Source of the DNA: Mactra quadrangularis
Taxonomy: Eukaryota; Mollusca; Bivalvia; Venerida; Mactridae
Length of the DNA stretch: 64,000 bases
Assembly (NCBI GenBank): GCA_025267735.1
Contig: CM046307.1
Coordinates: 51,441,395-51,505,394 of the forward strand
Direction: 5' to 3'
Under the pieces are notes generated by a model. The model made no database searches. It was given only the letters and a program-made list of their open reading frames with translations, and was not told where the DNA came from. A program made the translations under genes and the position numbers. The first letter of the stretch is position 1, and every line of letters starts with the position of its first letter. Below, one piece after another: positions 54,533 to 64,000 of the stretch.

Positions 54533-55177
54533 TATTTACGAATAAGAATACAAACAAAAAATATTGGTTCTATTAGAAATATTAAAATATAAAACTTAGG
54601 GTTAATTTCCTAAGCATCTAAACATTTGGTGGGCGCTGTATATCATTGTATTTCTGCAATATGAAAAGACGTTTTAGCGTAATGTGGAAGGGTCAGTATC
54701 TATTGGTCACAGATAAGAGTAAACAAGCTGGTCAGTTGAGTATGTATACAAGAAATTGATATTCCAATATTTTTTTATTAACAAAGCATAGTAAAACTCT
54801 CGTATAGTCGACACAATTTAAAGAGGGACAACTCAGACAAAACAAACTCAAAGTAATGAAAGTTATAGTACATAGCATGAAGCAATTATCCAAATAGGTT
54901 TATATTAACATGCTTTGAACATGAAACAAAAATACGTCCAGTGAGACTTTAGAAATGAGCGGAAAACCACTCGGGTGATTCCGTAAACTGACGAGCTATT
55001 GCCAAGGTGTTCCGAATGTTTTAAATAAAGGGAAGTATTGGTACTCTTACTTTATTGCATATATACGTTTTAAACGTGTGACATACTTATAACCATAGAC
55101 CTTATTATAATGTTAAATGAAAATAAAACATGTCCTAAAAATAATATATCAGCTGTTATCTTCAAATTAACGTTATA
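54533..55177. other. No gene seen
   Basis: AT-rich spacer; GTGGAAGGGT near 54691 may be a trace of SINE B. Confidence 0.35.
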
Positions 55178-55437
55178 ACGTCGCGCACGGTATTCGACTA
55201 ATGACGTTTTTCGTGTATTTTATTATTAGTATTATTTTTATTGCGCGAAATAATTATGTTCCTTCTTTACTACTTTACTACTTTTACAGGTGTACCAAAA
55301 TTTAAATGATTGTCATATAAGTACAGGCATAACTGGTCTATAAACGTTTCAAACATGAAACGTTAATTTTGACTTGATACGACGTCGCTGATGTTAAAAT
55401 TGCGTTACACTTATTAGTCGAATACCGTGCGCGACGT
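55178..55437. mobile_element. 260-bp inverted-repeat mini-element
   Basis: Left ACGTCGCGCACGGTATTCGA and its exact inverse at the right; the pairing extends through CTAAT. No coding capacity. Confidence 0.7.
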
Positions 55438-55498
55438 CTGTGCGTTGGAAGTTTGAGTCAGTATAGCAAAATTACGTTAAGCACTATCTCGTACGAAA

Positions 55499-55905
55499 TA
55501 CCGGTAGGGCCATTTCAACTTCACGAATTCCCGATTTCATCTTCATGAATTCACATTTTCAACATACGGAATTCACGAATGAAATCGTGAATTTATAAAG
55601 CTGAAATCGGGAATTCGTGAAGTTGAAATCGTGAATTCGTGAAGTTGAAATAGTGAATTCACAAAGTTGATTCGTGAAGTTGAAATCGTGAATTCATGAA
55701 GTTGAAATCGTGAATTCATGAAGTTGAAATCGTGAATTCATGAAGTTGAAAGCGTGAATTCATGAAGTTGAAAGCGTGAATTCATGAAGCTGAAATCGTG
55801 AATTCGTAAATTCCGTATGTTGAAAACGTGAATTCACGAAGTTAAAAATGTGAATTCATGAAGATGAAGTCGGGAAATCATGAAGTTGAAATGGCACTAC
55901 CGGTC
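55499..55905. mobile_element. Mini-element with internal 22-bp minisatellite
   Basis: Ends ACCGGTAG(G/T)GCCATTTCAAC inverted, arms about 75 bp. Between them run about ten units of GTGAATTCATGAAGTTGAAA(T/G)C. Many GAATTC sites result. Confidence 0.75.
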
Positions 55906-56214
55906 TTTCGTAATCTCGTGAATAATTATCTGTGTGTATTAAATCGCATGGTCAAAGTCTTTCAAACATTCTTCTGGCTGAGTTCACTACAATGTTAAAC
56001 AAAAAATGAAATTTTATACATTTTGAAATTTATGTGGCATAAACGATCAATGATAGCTTCATACATTTAGTAGCTTTTTTAACTTTTTTATGGCATTACC
56101 TTGAACAATAATAATTGATGCATAACTTTCGTTTTTATATCATATCAGTTAAATGATAAAAAAAATCAACATGGATGAATGAATGTTATACATTAGTCAG
56201 TACTTATAATGATA

Positions 56215-57010
56215 GATTGGTGGAAAAGTTACAACAGCTTGAAATTTATAAAAGCTTAATTCATAATTTTTTGAGGTAGCCAACCATTTTCATAAGTTTT
56301 TTACCACAGTGGCTTCAGTTCTTGTTACAAAATTACCAACTGCGCTAGGCCAATATGGCAAAGAATTTGTGGCTAGGTTTTATCAAGACCAATGTGTTGT
56401 TCTAAATAATTACTCTTTTTGTTTAATAACTGAAAATAATGTTGTTTGAAACATTTGAATAGACTAAGCTCTAGCAAGGCAACTGGGCTTAATAATATTC
56501 CTTGTTGTTTTATCAAAGACGGTGCTTCTGTCATTTCTTGTCCTCTGACCCGCATTATTAATTGGTGTTTAATTCAAGGGGTAGTACCTGATGATCTTAA
56601 AACTGCCCGGGTTGTACCAATTTATAAGAAAAATGATAACACAGATGTATCAAACTACAGGCCTGTTTCAATTATAAGTATTATTTCAAAAAATGAAAGA
56701 ATTGTTTATGAACAAGTAAAAATGTAATTAAAAGTGATAACAATCTATCATACAAATTTCAATCTGGGTTCAGAACGTCATATTCTACAGATTCGTGTTT
56801 GTTGCATTTAACTGATTTTATCAGATTTAAGTTCGACAAAGGTTTTTATGTAGGTAGGTATTTACTTGACCTGCAGAAGGCTTTTGCTACTGTAGACCAT
56901 TCTGTTTTATTATATGTCAATTAAAACTTTTAGGTTTAAGTACTGATGTAGTAAACTGGTTCAAATCTTATGTAACTGTATGGAAAGCCAGGACTGTCTT
57001 ATACCCCTCT
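56215..57010 (+). pseudogene. Jockey/CR1-type LINE RT fragment
   Basis: VASVLVTKLPTALGQYGKE near 56308; LSSSKATGLNNIPCCFIKDG, GVVPDDLKTARVVPIYKK and NYRPVSIISIISK at 56464-56690; FQSGFRTSYSTDSCLLHLTD near 56756-56815; LLDLQKAFATVDHSVLL near 56866. It stops before the catalytic YADD. Several frame breaks. Confidence 0.72.
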
Positions 57011-57469
57011 TTTCCAATTAATTGATCCGCTCAAGCCATACAATAGTCCATTTTGGCAACATATGAAATAAAAACATCTTCATAGTATACCGAAAAACAT
57101 TATAAGAATGAAAACTTGCAATATATTGAACGGATTTATCAATGTATGAAACCAATGCACCTTTATATGGATTCAATTTGGATATGTATGAATTGAAAAC
57201 ACCATTTAATGGAACTACATTTGTCATATATGAATTCTCTTATCAAAGTATCAAACCATCTACCTTTGTATAGAAACAAATCATTTACAAGCGAGTAAGT
57301 ATACTGGGCGTCAATGAAAACTTACCATTTACATGAACCTAATTTTAAAATGAAAACTAAAATATGAAAATTTTACATGATTTTAAATATTATATTAGAA
57401 AACAGGATTTTTCTTTGCAAGTACGGGCTCTAACTTCTAAGCATAAACGGATCAACTCCACAAAATAAG
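57011..57469. other. Degenerate ATGAA-rich tandem-like sequence, no gene
   Basis: Repeated TATGAA...CC..TT blocks at about 30-38-nt spacing between 57060 and 57290; otherwise nothing. Confidence 0.35.
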
Positions 57470-57764
57470 ACGACCACTTCGAAAATGAAAGTCACGGACC
57501 TCAGTAGCGGGTATGTCCTTCCTCTTCAGCGAGCACATATCTCGTCTCATATTCCGTATTAGACGCTGGATTCTGTACTGGGATATTGCATTCCACTCCT
57601 AAGTCAGTGCTTGTATTAGTTGCTGCAATTTATTGACGTGACGTCTGCCGTCATAAACCCTTCGGCCAAATTGGTCCTAAAGATGCTCTATAGGATTTAA
57701 GTCGGGACTGAATGCTGGACAAGGCAATGTGTGGACATTATTATCCTGCAGGAAATCTTGTGTT
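57470..57764 (-). pseudogene. Tc1/mariner transposase, C-terminal fragment
   Basis: Minus strand reads FLQDNNVHTLPCPAFSPDLN, then PIEHL, a stop, DQFGRRVYDGRRH, LIQALTQEWNAISQ and IQRLIRNMRRD. SPDLNPIEHLW is the third catalytic block of Tc1-type DDE transposases; here the W is replaced by a stop. The upstream part is cut by the SINE B at 57778. Confidence 0.78.
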
Positions 57765-57777
57765 ATAATTATTTCTT

Positions 57778-58058
57778 CCCGGGTCGATAGCGCAGTTGGT
57801 AGCGCGCCGGGATTCAGAATCTCGTGCCCGAGGGGGTGCGGGTTCGAATCCCACCTGGGGAGGTTATACCCTTCTATGAAAATTTGACAATAATGTCGAT
57901 TTTCCTCCATTGATTAGAAAATATGGAGAAGTTTCCGGTCTTGTGGAAGGGTATGTGATTACTGGTTATAGACAATGGTCCAGGAAAGCTAGGTTAGGTG
58001 CGCTGGACGCCGTAAAATGACCTAAATCGTGTTGACACGGCGTTAAATCTAGAAAAAA
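57778..58058 (+). mobile_element. SINE B, full length, 13-bp target duplication
   Basis: Head with GATAGCGCAGTTGGTAGCGC (A box) and GCGGGTTCGAATCCCACC (B box), body, and ACACGGCGTTAAATC end. Flanked by perfect ATAATTATTTCTT at 57765-57777 and 58059-58071. Inserted in the Tc1 fragment. Confidence 0.9.
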
Positions 58059-58139
58059 ATAATTATTTCTTAATATATTGTCAAAACTATATCATATAAT
58101 GATACTTTGGTTTCATAGTAAGAAATTTAGGTCCAATAA

Positions 58140-60255
58140 CTTGGCACAACATTCGATGTTCGATATTCGATATTCAATATCGAACATCGAACCAGTTCGA
58201 CGTTCGACATTAGCATAATGTGCGAATATCGAACTGAAATTGAATATCGAACCAGCTCGACGTTCGACATTCGCCAAAATTATCCAAATATCGAACTGAG
58301 ATTGAATATCGAACCAGCACGACGTTCGAAATTCGAATATCGAAATGAAATGGAATATCGAACAAGTTCGACGTTCGACATTCATTTATAATAGCCCGAA
58401 TGTAGTTCTGAGGTTGAATATCGAACCAGCCCGACGTTCGACATTCGAATATCGAAATGAAATGGAATATCGAACCAGTTCGACGTTCGACATTCATTTA
58501 TAATAGCCCGAATGTAGTACTGAGGTTGAATATCGAACCAGCTCGACGTTCGACATTCATTATTAACAATAATGCGAATGTCGTTCTGTGGTTAAATATC
58601 GAACCAGCTCGACGTTCGACATTCATTAATAATAGTCTGAATGTAGTTCTGAGGTTGAATATCGAACCAGCTCGACGTTCGACATTCATTAATAATAGCC
58701 CGAATGTAGTTCTGTGTTTGAATATCGAACCAGCTCGACGTTCGACATTCATTAATAACAATAATGCGAATGTAGTTCTGTGGTTCAATATCGAACCAGC
58801 TCGACGTTCGACATTCATTAATAATAGCCCGAATGTAGTTCTGTGGTTGAATATCGAACCAGCTCGACGTTCGACATTCATTAATAATAACCCGAATGTA
58901 GTTCTGTGGTTGAATATCGAACCAGCTCGACGTTCGACATTCATTAATAATAGCCCGAATGTAGTTTTGTGGTTGAATATCGAACCAGCTCGACGTTCGA
59001 CATTCATTAATAATAGTCCGAATGTAGTTCTGAGGTTGAATATCGAACCAGCTCGACGTTCGACATTCATTAATAATAGTCCGAATGTAGTTCTGAGGTT
59101 GAATATCGAACCAGCTCGACGTTCGACATTCATTAATAATAGTCTGAATGCAGTTCTGAGGTTGAATATCGAACCAGCTCGACGTTCGACATTCATTAAT
59201 AATAGTCCGAATGTAGTTCTGAGGTTGAATATCGAACCAGTTCGACGTTCGACATTCATTAATAATAGTCCGAATGTAGTTTTGAGGTTGAATATCGAAC
59301 CAGCTCGACGTTCGACATTCATTAATAATAGTCCGAATGTAGTTCTGAGGTTGAATATCGAACCAGCTCGACGTTCGACATTCATTAATAATACTAATGC
59401 GAATGTAGTTCTGAGGTTGAATATCGAACCAGTTCGACGTTCGACATTCATTAGTAATAGTCCGAATGTACTTTTGAGGTTGAATATCGAACCAGTTCGA
59501 CGTTCGACATTCATTAATAATAGTCCAAATGTAGTTCTAAGGTTGAATATCGAACCAGTTCGACGTTCGACATTCATTAATAATAGTCCGAATGTAGTTC
59601 TAAGGTTGAAAATCGAACCAGTTCGACGTTCGACATTCATTAATGATAATGATGCGAATGTAGTTCGAGATTGAATATCGAACCAGCTCGACGTTCGACA
59701 TTCATAAAAGATAGTCCGAATGTAGTTCTGAGGTTGAATATCGAACCAGTTCGACGTTCGACATTCATTAATAATAGTCCGAATGTAGTTCTGAGGTTAA
59801 ATATCGAACCAGCTCGACGTTCGACATTCATTAATTAAAGTCTGAATGTAGTTCTGAAGTTGAATATCGAACCAGCTCGACGTTCGACATTCATTAATGA
59901 TAGTCCGAATGTAGTTCTGATGTTGAATATCGAACCAGTTCGACGTTCGACATTCAAAAATAATAGTCCGAATGTAGTTTTGAGGTTGAATATCGAACCA
60001 GCTCGACGTTCGACATTCATTAATAATAGTCCGAATGTAGTTCTAAGGTTGAATATCGAACCAGTTCGACGTTCGACATTCATTAATGATTTTGATGCGA
60101 ATGTAGTTCTGAGATTGAATATCGAACCAGCTCGACGTTCGACATTCATTAATAATAGTCCGAATGTAGTTCTGAGGTTGAATATCGAACCAACTCGACG
60201 TTCGACATTCATTAATTATAGTCCGAATGTAGTTCTGTGGTTGAATATCGAAGCA
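58140..60255 (+). repeat. 63-bp satellite array, block 1
   Basis: About 30 units. Core words CGAACCAGCTCGACGTTCGA, CATTCATTAATAATAG and CGAATGTAGTTCTGAGG. The first 250 bp are more degenerate. Some units carry a 6-bp longer ATTAATAACAATAATGCG spacer. The unit is 21 codons with no stop in one frame of each strand, which explains long open frames. Confidence 0.93.
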
Positions 60256-60855
60256 GTCTGACGTTCGGACGACTTGTTTCAGCGGGGATACCTCGATTGG
60301 GCCCTTGGCCGCGCTTGAATCAGTGGAGCACGGCCTGTTTCTGCGGGGAAAACCTCGGCTTGGCCTTGGGCGGCGCTGGAATCAGCGGCATGCGGCTTGG
60401 ATCAGCGGGGGAACCTCGGCTGGGCACTCGGACGGGGCTTCAGCTGGCTCTGTGGGCCTTCTACCGGGGTCTACGCGGCCTGCCGCTAATACCTGCTTGG
60501 TTGGCTTGATTTTAGCGGAGGCAAGCAAGGGACACCGGGGTTTACCTCGGCTGCAAGCCAGGCGCGCTTGTATCAGCGGCGGACGGCTTGATTCGGCGGG
60601 GAAACATCGGCTGGGCCCTTGGTCGCACTTGAATCAGCGGAGCACGGCTTGTTTATGCGGGGAAAGCCCGGCTAGACCTTCGGCGGCGGACGGCTTGTTT
60701 CAGCGGGGAAACCTCGGCTGGACCCTTGGCCGCGCTTGAATCAGCGGAGCACGGCCTGTTTCAGCGGGGAAACCTCAGCTGGGCCCTGGGCGGCGCTGGA
60801 ATCAACGGCAGGCGGCTTGGATCAGCGGGGAATCTCGGCTGGGCTCTGCTCGACG
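60256..60855 (+). repeat. GC-rich 61-bp satellite, block 1
   Basis: Units with GCTTGAATCAGCGG, CACGGCTTGTTTCAGCGGGG and CTCGGCTGGGCCC, alternating with a longer CTTCTACCGGGGTCTACGCG variant. Strikingly GC- and CpG-rich next to the AT-rich units. Confidence 0.88.
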
Positions 60856-61503
60856 TTGATGCGAATGTAGTTCTGAAGTTGAATATCGAACCAGCTCGAC
60901 GTTCGACATTCATTAATAATAGTCCGAATGTAGTTCTGAGGTTGAATATCGAACCAGTTCGACGTTCGACATTCATTAATAATACTAATGCGAATGTAGT
61001 TCTGTGGTTGAATATCGAACCAGTTCGACGTTCGACATTCATTAATAATAGTCCGAATGTAGTTTTGAGGTTGAATATCGAACCAGTTCGACGTTCGACA
61101 TTCATTAATAATAGTCCGAATGTAGTTCTAAGGTTGAATATCGAACCAGTTCGACGTTCGACATTCATTAATGATAATGATGCGAATGTAGTTCTGAGAT
61201 TGAATATCGAACCAGCTCGACGTTCGACATTCATAAAAGATAGCCCGAATGTAGTTTTGAGTTTGCATATCGAACCAGCTCGACGTTCGACATTCATTAA
61301 TAATAGTCCGAATGTAGTTCTGCGGTTGAATATCGAACCAGGTCGACGTTCGACATTCATTAATAATAGTCAGAAAGTAGTTCTGAAGTTCAATATCGAA
61401 CCAGCTTGATGTTTGACATTCATTAATTATAGTCCGAATATAGTTCTGAGGTTGAATATTGAACCAGTTCGACGTTCGACATTCATTAACAATAATGATG
61501 CGA
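60856..61503 (+). repeat. 63-bp satellite array, block 2
   Basis: About ten units, same orientation as block 1; the last two are degraded (TTGATGTTTGAC). Confidence 0.92.
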
Positions 61504-62650
61504 AGCCTATACTGGGCACTAGGCCGCGCATGAATCAGCGGAGCACGGCTTGTTTCAGCGAGGAAACCTCGGCTGTGCCCTGGGCGGCGCTAGAATCAGC
61601 GGCAGGCGGCTTGGATAAGCGGGGGAACCTCGGCTGGGCACCCGGTCGGGGCTTCAGCGGGCTCTGCGGGCTTCTACCGGGATCTACGCGGCCTGCCGAT
61701 GATACGCGCCTGTCTGGCTTGATTTCAGCAGAGGCAAGCAAGGAACACCGGGGTTTACCTCGGCTGCAAGCCAGGCGCGCTTGAATCAGCGGCGGACGGC
61801 TTGATTTGGCGGGGAAACATCGGCTGGGGCCTTGGTCGCGCTTGAATCAGCGGAGCACGGCTTGTTTCAGCGGGGAAAGCCCGGCTGGGCATTCGGCCGC
61901 GCTTGAATCAGCGGCGGACGGCTTGTTTCAGCGGGGATACTTCGGCTGGATCCTTGGCCGCGCTTGAATCAGCGGAGCACGGCTTGTTTCAGCGGGGAAA
62001 GCCCAGCTTGTCCCTTGGCAGCGCTTGAATCAGCGGCGGACGGCTTGGATCAGCGGGGAAACCTCGGCTGGGCCCTTGGCCGCGTTGAATCAGCGCCAGG
62101 CGCTCTTGAATCCGCGGCGGACGGCTTATTCCAGCGGGGAAACCTCGGATGGGCCCTTGGCCGTTCTTAAATCAAAGGCAGGCGGCTTCGATCAGCGGGG
62201 AAACCTCGGCTGGGCACTCTGCCGGGGCTTTATCGGGCTCCGCGGGCCTTTAACGAGGGTCTATGCGGCCTGCTACCGATATCGGTCTGGCGCGTTTGAT
62301 TTCAGCGGAGGCAAGGACGGGACACCAGGGTTTACCTCGGCTGCAAGCCAGGGGCGCTTGAATCAGCATCAGACGGCTTGTTTCAGCGGGGAAACATCGG
62401 CTGGGCCCTTGGCCGCGCTTGAATCAGCGGAGCACGGCCTCTTTCAGCGGGTAAACCTCGGCTGGGCCCTTGGCCGCGCTTGAACCAGCGGCAGGCGGCT
62501 TGGATCAACGGGGGAACATCGGCTGGGTACTCGGCCGGGGCTTCATCGGGCTTTGCGGGTCCGTTACTGGGGTCTACGCGGATTGTCGCTGATATCGGCC
62601 TGGCTCGCTTGATTTAAGCGGGGTTAAGCACGGGACACCGAATATACCTC
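61504..62650 (+). repeat. GC-rich 61-bp satellite, block 2
   Basis: CTTGAATCAG recurs at 61841, 61902 and 61963, an exact 61-bp period. A longer unit containing TTCTACCGGG-like, GATTTCAGC and GGTTTACCTCGGCTGCAAGC returns at about 61640 and 62220, and in part at 62540. Confidence 0.88.
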
Positions 62651-62887
62651 CTCTGTTGGTCGCAACCCGTTTCGGCGACTAAAAAAGTGCAGTTAATTAT
62701 TCATTGTTCTTTTATTTACACCATTGATGCACGATTGATGATCGCTCTCGTGCAGCACAGCGACGCTTCATATAAATAGGCTTTTTTCGGAACTCCAAAT
62801 TATGGGTTTCGTGCACAGGCGGTACAAAATCGGAATAAATCCAATTGTTCTCTGTACATACTTTCATTGTAACGATAAAAGTTAGTT

Positions 62888-63197
62888 CGCCCGCCCGGCT
62901 AGCTCAGTCGGTAGCGAACAAGTCTTCTGATCGAGGTGTCGTGAGTTCGATTCATGGGCGGGGGATACTGTCGTGAAGCTTGGTCATGAAATAATTTCTA
63001 TTGTCATTCTCCCTTCTACCACTGATTCAAAATCATGTACGGCAGTTGTCAGTCACTGACGGAAGTAGCGCCTAGTAACTGGTTAACAGCTAAATCCAGA
63101 GATTTAGGCTTTCCAGGAACGGTGAGTAGGTTGACTGACTGCCATGATATGACCTATACAATGTGTTGCTGCGGCGTTTAATCCAACAAAACAAACA
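62888..63197 (+). mobile_element. SINE A, full length
   Basis: Head GCCCGGCTAGCTCAGTCGG (A box) and GTGAGTTCGATTCATGGGCG (B box), then the body with CAGTCACTGACGG, GCTAAATCCAGAGATTTAGG and CTGCGGCGTTTAATCCAAC. No clear target duplication. The body after the head shows this is a SINE and not a tRNA gene. Confidence 0.85.
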
Positions 63198-63224
63198 CGC
63201 AACTAACACAAAAATTTGTTTGTA

Positions 63225-63482
63225 CCACAAGTATTGTTCGTTTTTTCTCAACTGTCAGAACATGAATAATTTCACGGTGAATGCGTTTATTAAAATCATT
63301 GTTGTAAAACATCCATGAGTTTCCGAAAGCGTGTATTATGATCAAGTTATGCTGTTTATGCCGTATGATATGTTTTAGTCGAGATATTTTTAATAACAAT
63401 TAGGCCGCCAGTACAAAACAATGCATTCAGTCAACGTGAAATTATTCAAGCTTTGACAGTTGAGAAAAAACGGACAATAAAA
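63225..63482. mobile_element. 258-bp inverted-repeat mini-element
   Basis: TATTGTTCGTTTTTTCTCAA CTGTCA on the left pairs with TGACAGTTGAGAAAAAACGG ACAATA on the right; further inside, GAATAATTTCACG pairs with CGTGAAATTATTC. Confidence 0.75.
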
Positions 63483-63680
63483 CCCAAAAAATTTGAATTC
63501 CGGATATAGTCTATTCATGTGATTGACTATATAATTTGTTAGCTAGATGTCTTAATATTGTGTCAACAAAAATATTAAAAACAAATATTGCATGAATAAA
63601 AGTACTTCGATCCAAAGAAATTAAGTCAACAACCAATGTGCTAAATATTGAAAAAAATACATACGTCTAATATTATTAAC

Positions 63681-63795
63681 GAATGTCAAATATCGAGCTG
63701 GTTCGATATTGAACCTCAGAACTACATTCGGACTATTATTAATGAATGTCGAACGTCGAGCTGGTTCGATATTCAACTTCAGAACTACATTCGCG
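63681..63795 (-). repeat. 63-bp satellite, opposite orientation
   Basis: Almost two units read as the reverse complement of blocks 1 and 2. Confidence 0.88.
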
Positions 63796-64000
63796 TCAAC
63801 CAAGCCGCCTGCCGCTGCCGCTGATTCCAGCGCCGCCCAGGGCCCAGCCGAGGTTCCCCCGCTGAAACAGGCCGTGCTCCACTGATTCAAGCGCGGCCAA
63901 GGGTCCAGCCGAGGTTTCCCCGCTGACACAAGCCGTCCGCCGCTGATTCAAGCGCGGCCGAAGGTCTAGCCGGGCATTCCCCGCTGAAACAAGCCGTGCT
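63796..64000 (-). repeat. GC-rich 61-bp satellite, opposite orientation, runs off the window
   Basis: CCGCTGATTCAAGCGCGGCC and CCCCGCTGAAACAGGCCGTG are reverse complements of the 61-bp unit. Confidence 0.88.

Noticed and set aside
58386..60250. CRISPR-like regular repeats
   Set aside because: Units are contiguous tandem copies without unique spacers, in a eukaryotic context.
58210..61409. Long open frames of 200-405 aa in the 63-bp array
   Set aside because: A 63-bp unit without stops gives open frames on both strands; there is no start context, splice signal or domain.
60237..62483. Open frames in the GC-rich blocks
   Set aside because: Repeat-derived, the 61-bp period shifts frame at each unit, and GC-rich DNA has few stops by chance.
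62888..62962. tRNA gene
   Set aside because: It has A and B boxes but is the head of SINE A, with a degraded cloverleaf and the SINE body directly after. The same holds for 57778-57860, 45260-45337 and 31010-31094.

Overview
This is eukaryotic, AT-rich, intron-bearing and very transposon-dense DNA. The tRNA-headed SINEs, Helentron-like repeats, L2/CR1-type LINEs and a PF03407-like glycosyltransferase pair together suggest a bivalve mollusc (inference; no species marker was seen). There is no bacterial-style operon, rRNA or true tRNA gene.

Only two host protein genes can be supported. Both lie on the minus strand and are tandem paralogues of a type II membrane glycosyltransferase. Gene A runs 26355 to 20099 and gene B runs 46645 to 38418. 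Each has three coding exons (about 820, 104 and 113 nt) with matching GT-AG junctions and phases, giving proteins of about 346 and 345 aa. Most of each locus is intron, and the introns hold different repeats. A has a LINE carrying a Helentron-like insert and a SINE, plus a 1.1-kb foldback element. B has a 1.3-kb (TCTG)n expansion, two gutted L2/CR1 LINEs and a full-length SINE. Matching 5' and 3' flanks show that the duplicated unit covers about 9 kb.

Layout. 0.1-5.8 kb: a decayed L1/Tx1-like LINE split by 3.6 kb of inserted elements. 7.5-16.95 kb: a SINE cut in two by a 2.76-kb inverted-repeat element, then a 6.5-kb inverted-repeat element whose arms are tandem arrays and whose centre holds an RTE-like LINE with a PHD finger. 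17-26.5 kb: gene A. 27-37.5 kb: intergenic, with a long-armed inverted-repeat region, several perfect-looking palindromes and SINEs. 37.5-46.8 kb: gene B. 46.9-58 kb: pogo-like and hAT-like non-autonomous elements, two LINEs in opposite orientation with pentamer tails, two more small inverted-repeat elements, a LINE fragment and a Tc1 fragment hit by a SINE. 58.1-64 kb: a mosaic satellite in which an AT-rich 63-bp unit alternates with a GC-rich 61-bp unit.

The most interesting signals are the paralogue pair with its sharp change in similarity inside exon 1, the class of long-armed inverted-repeat elements that share YY1-like AAGATGGCGGC motifs, two SINE families with a common 3' tail, and the alternating 63/61-bp satellite. 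All coordinates were read by eye. Repeat boundaries are exact where TIRs or target duplications are quoted and otherwise approximate.
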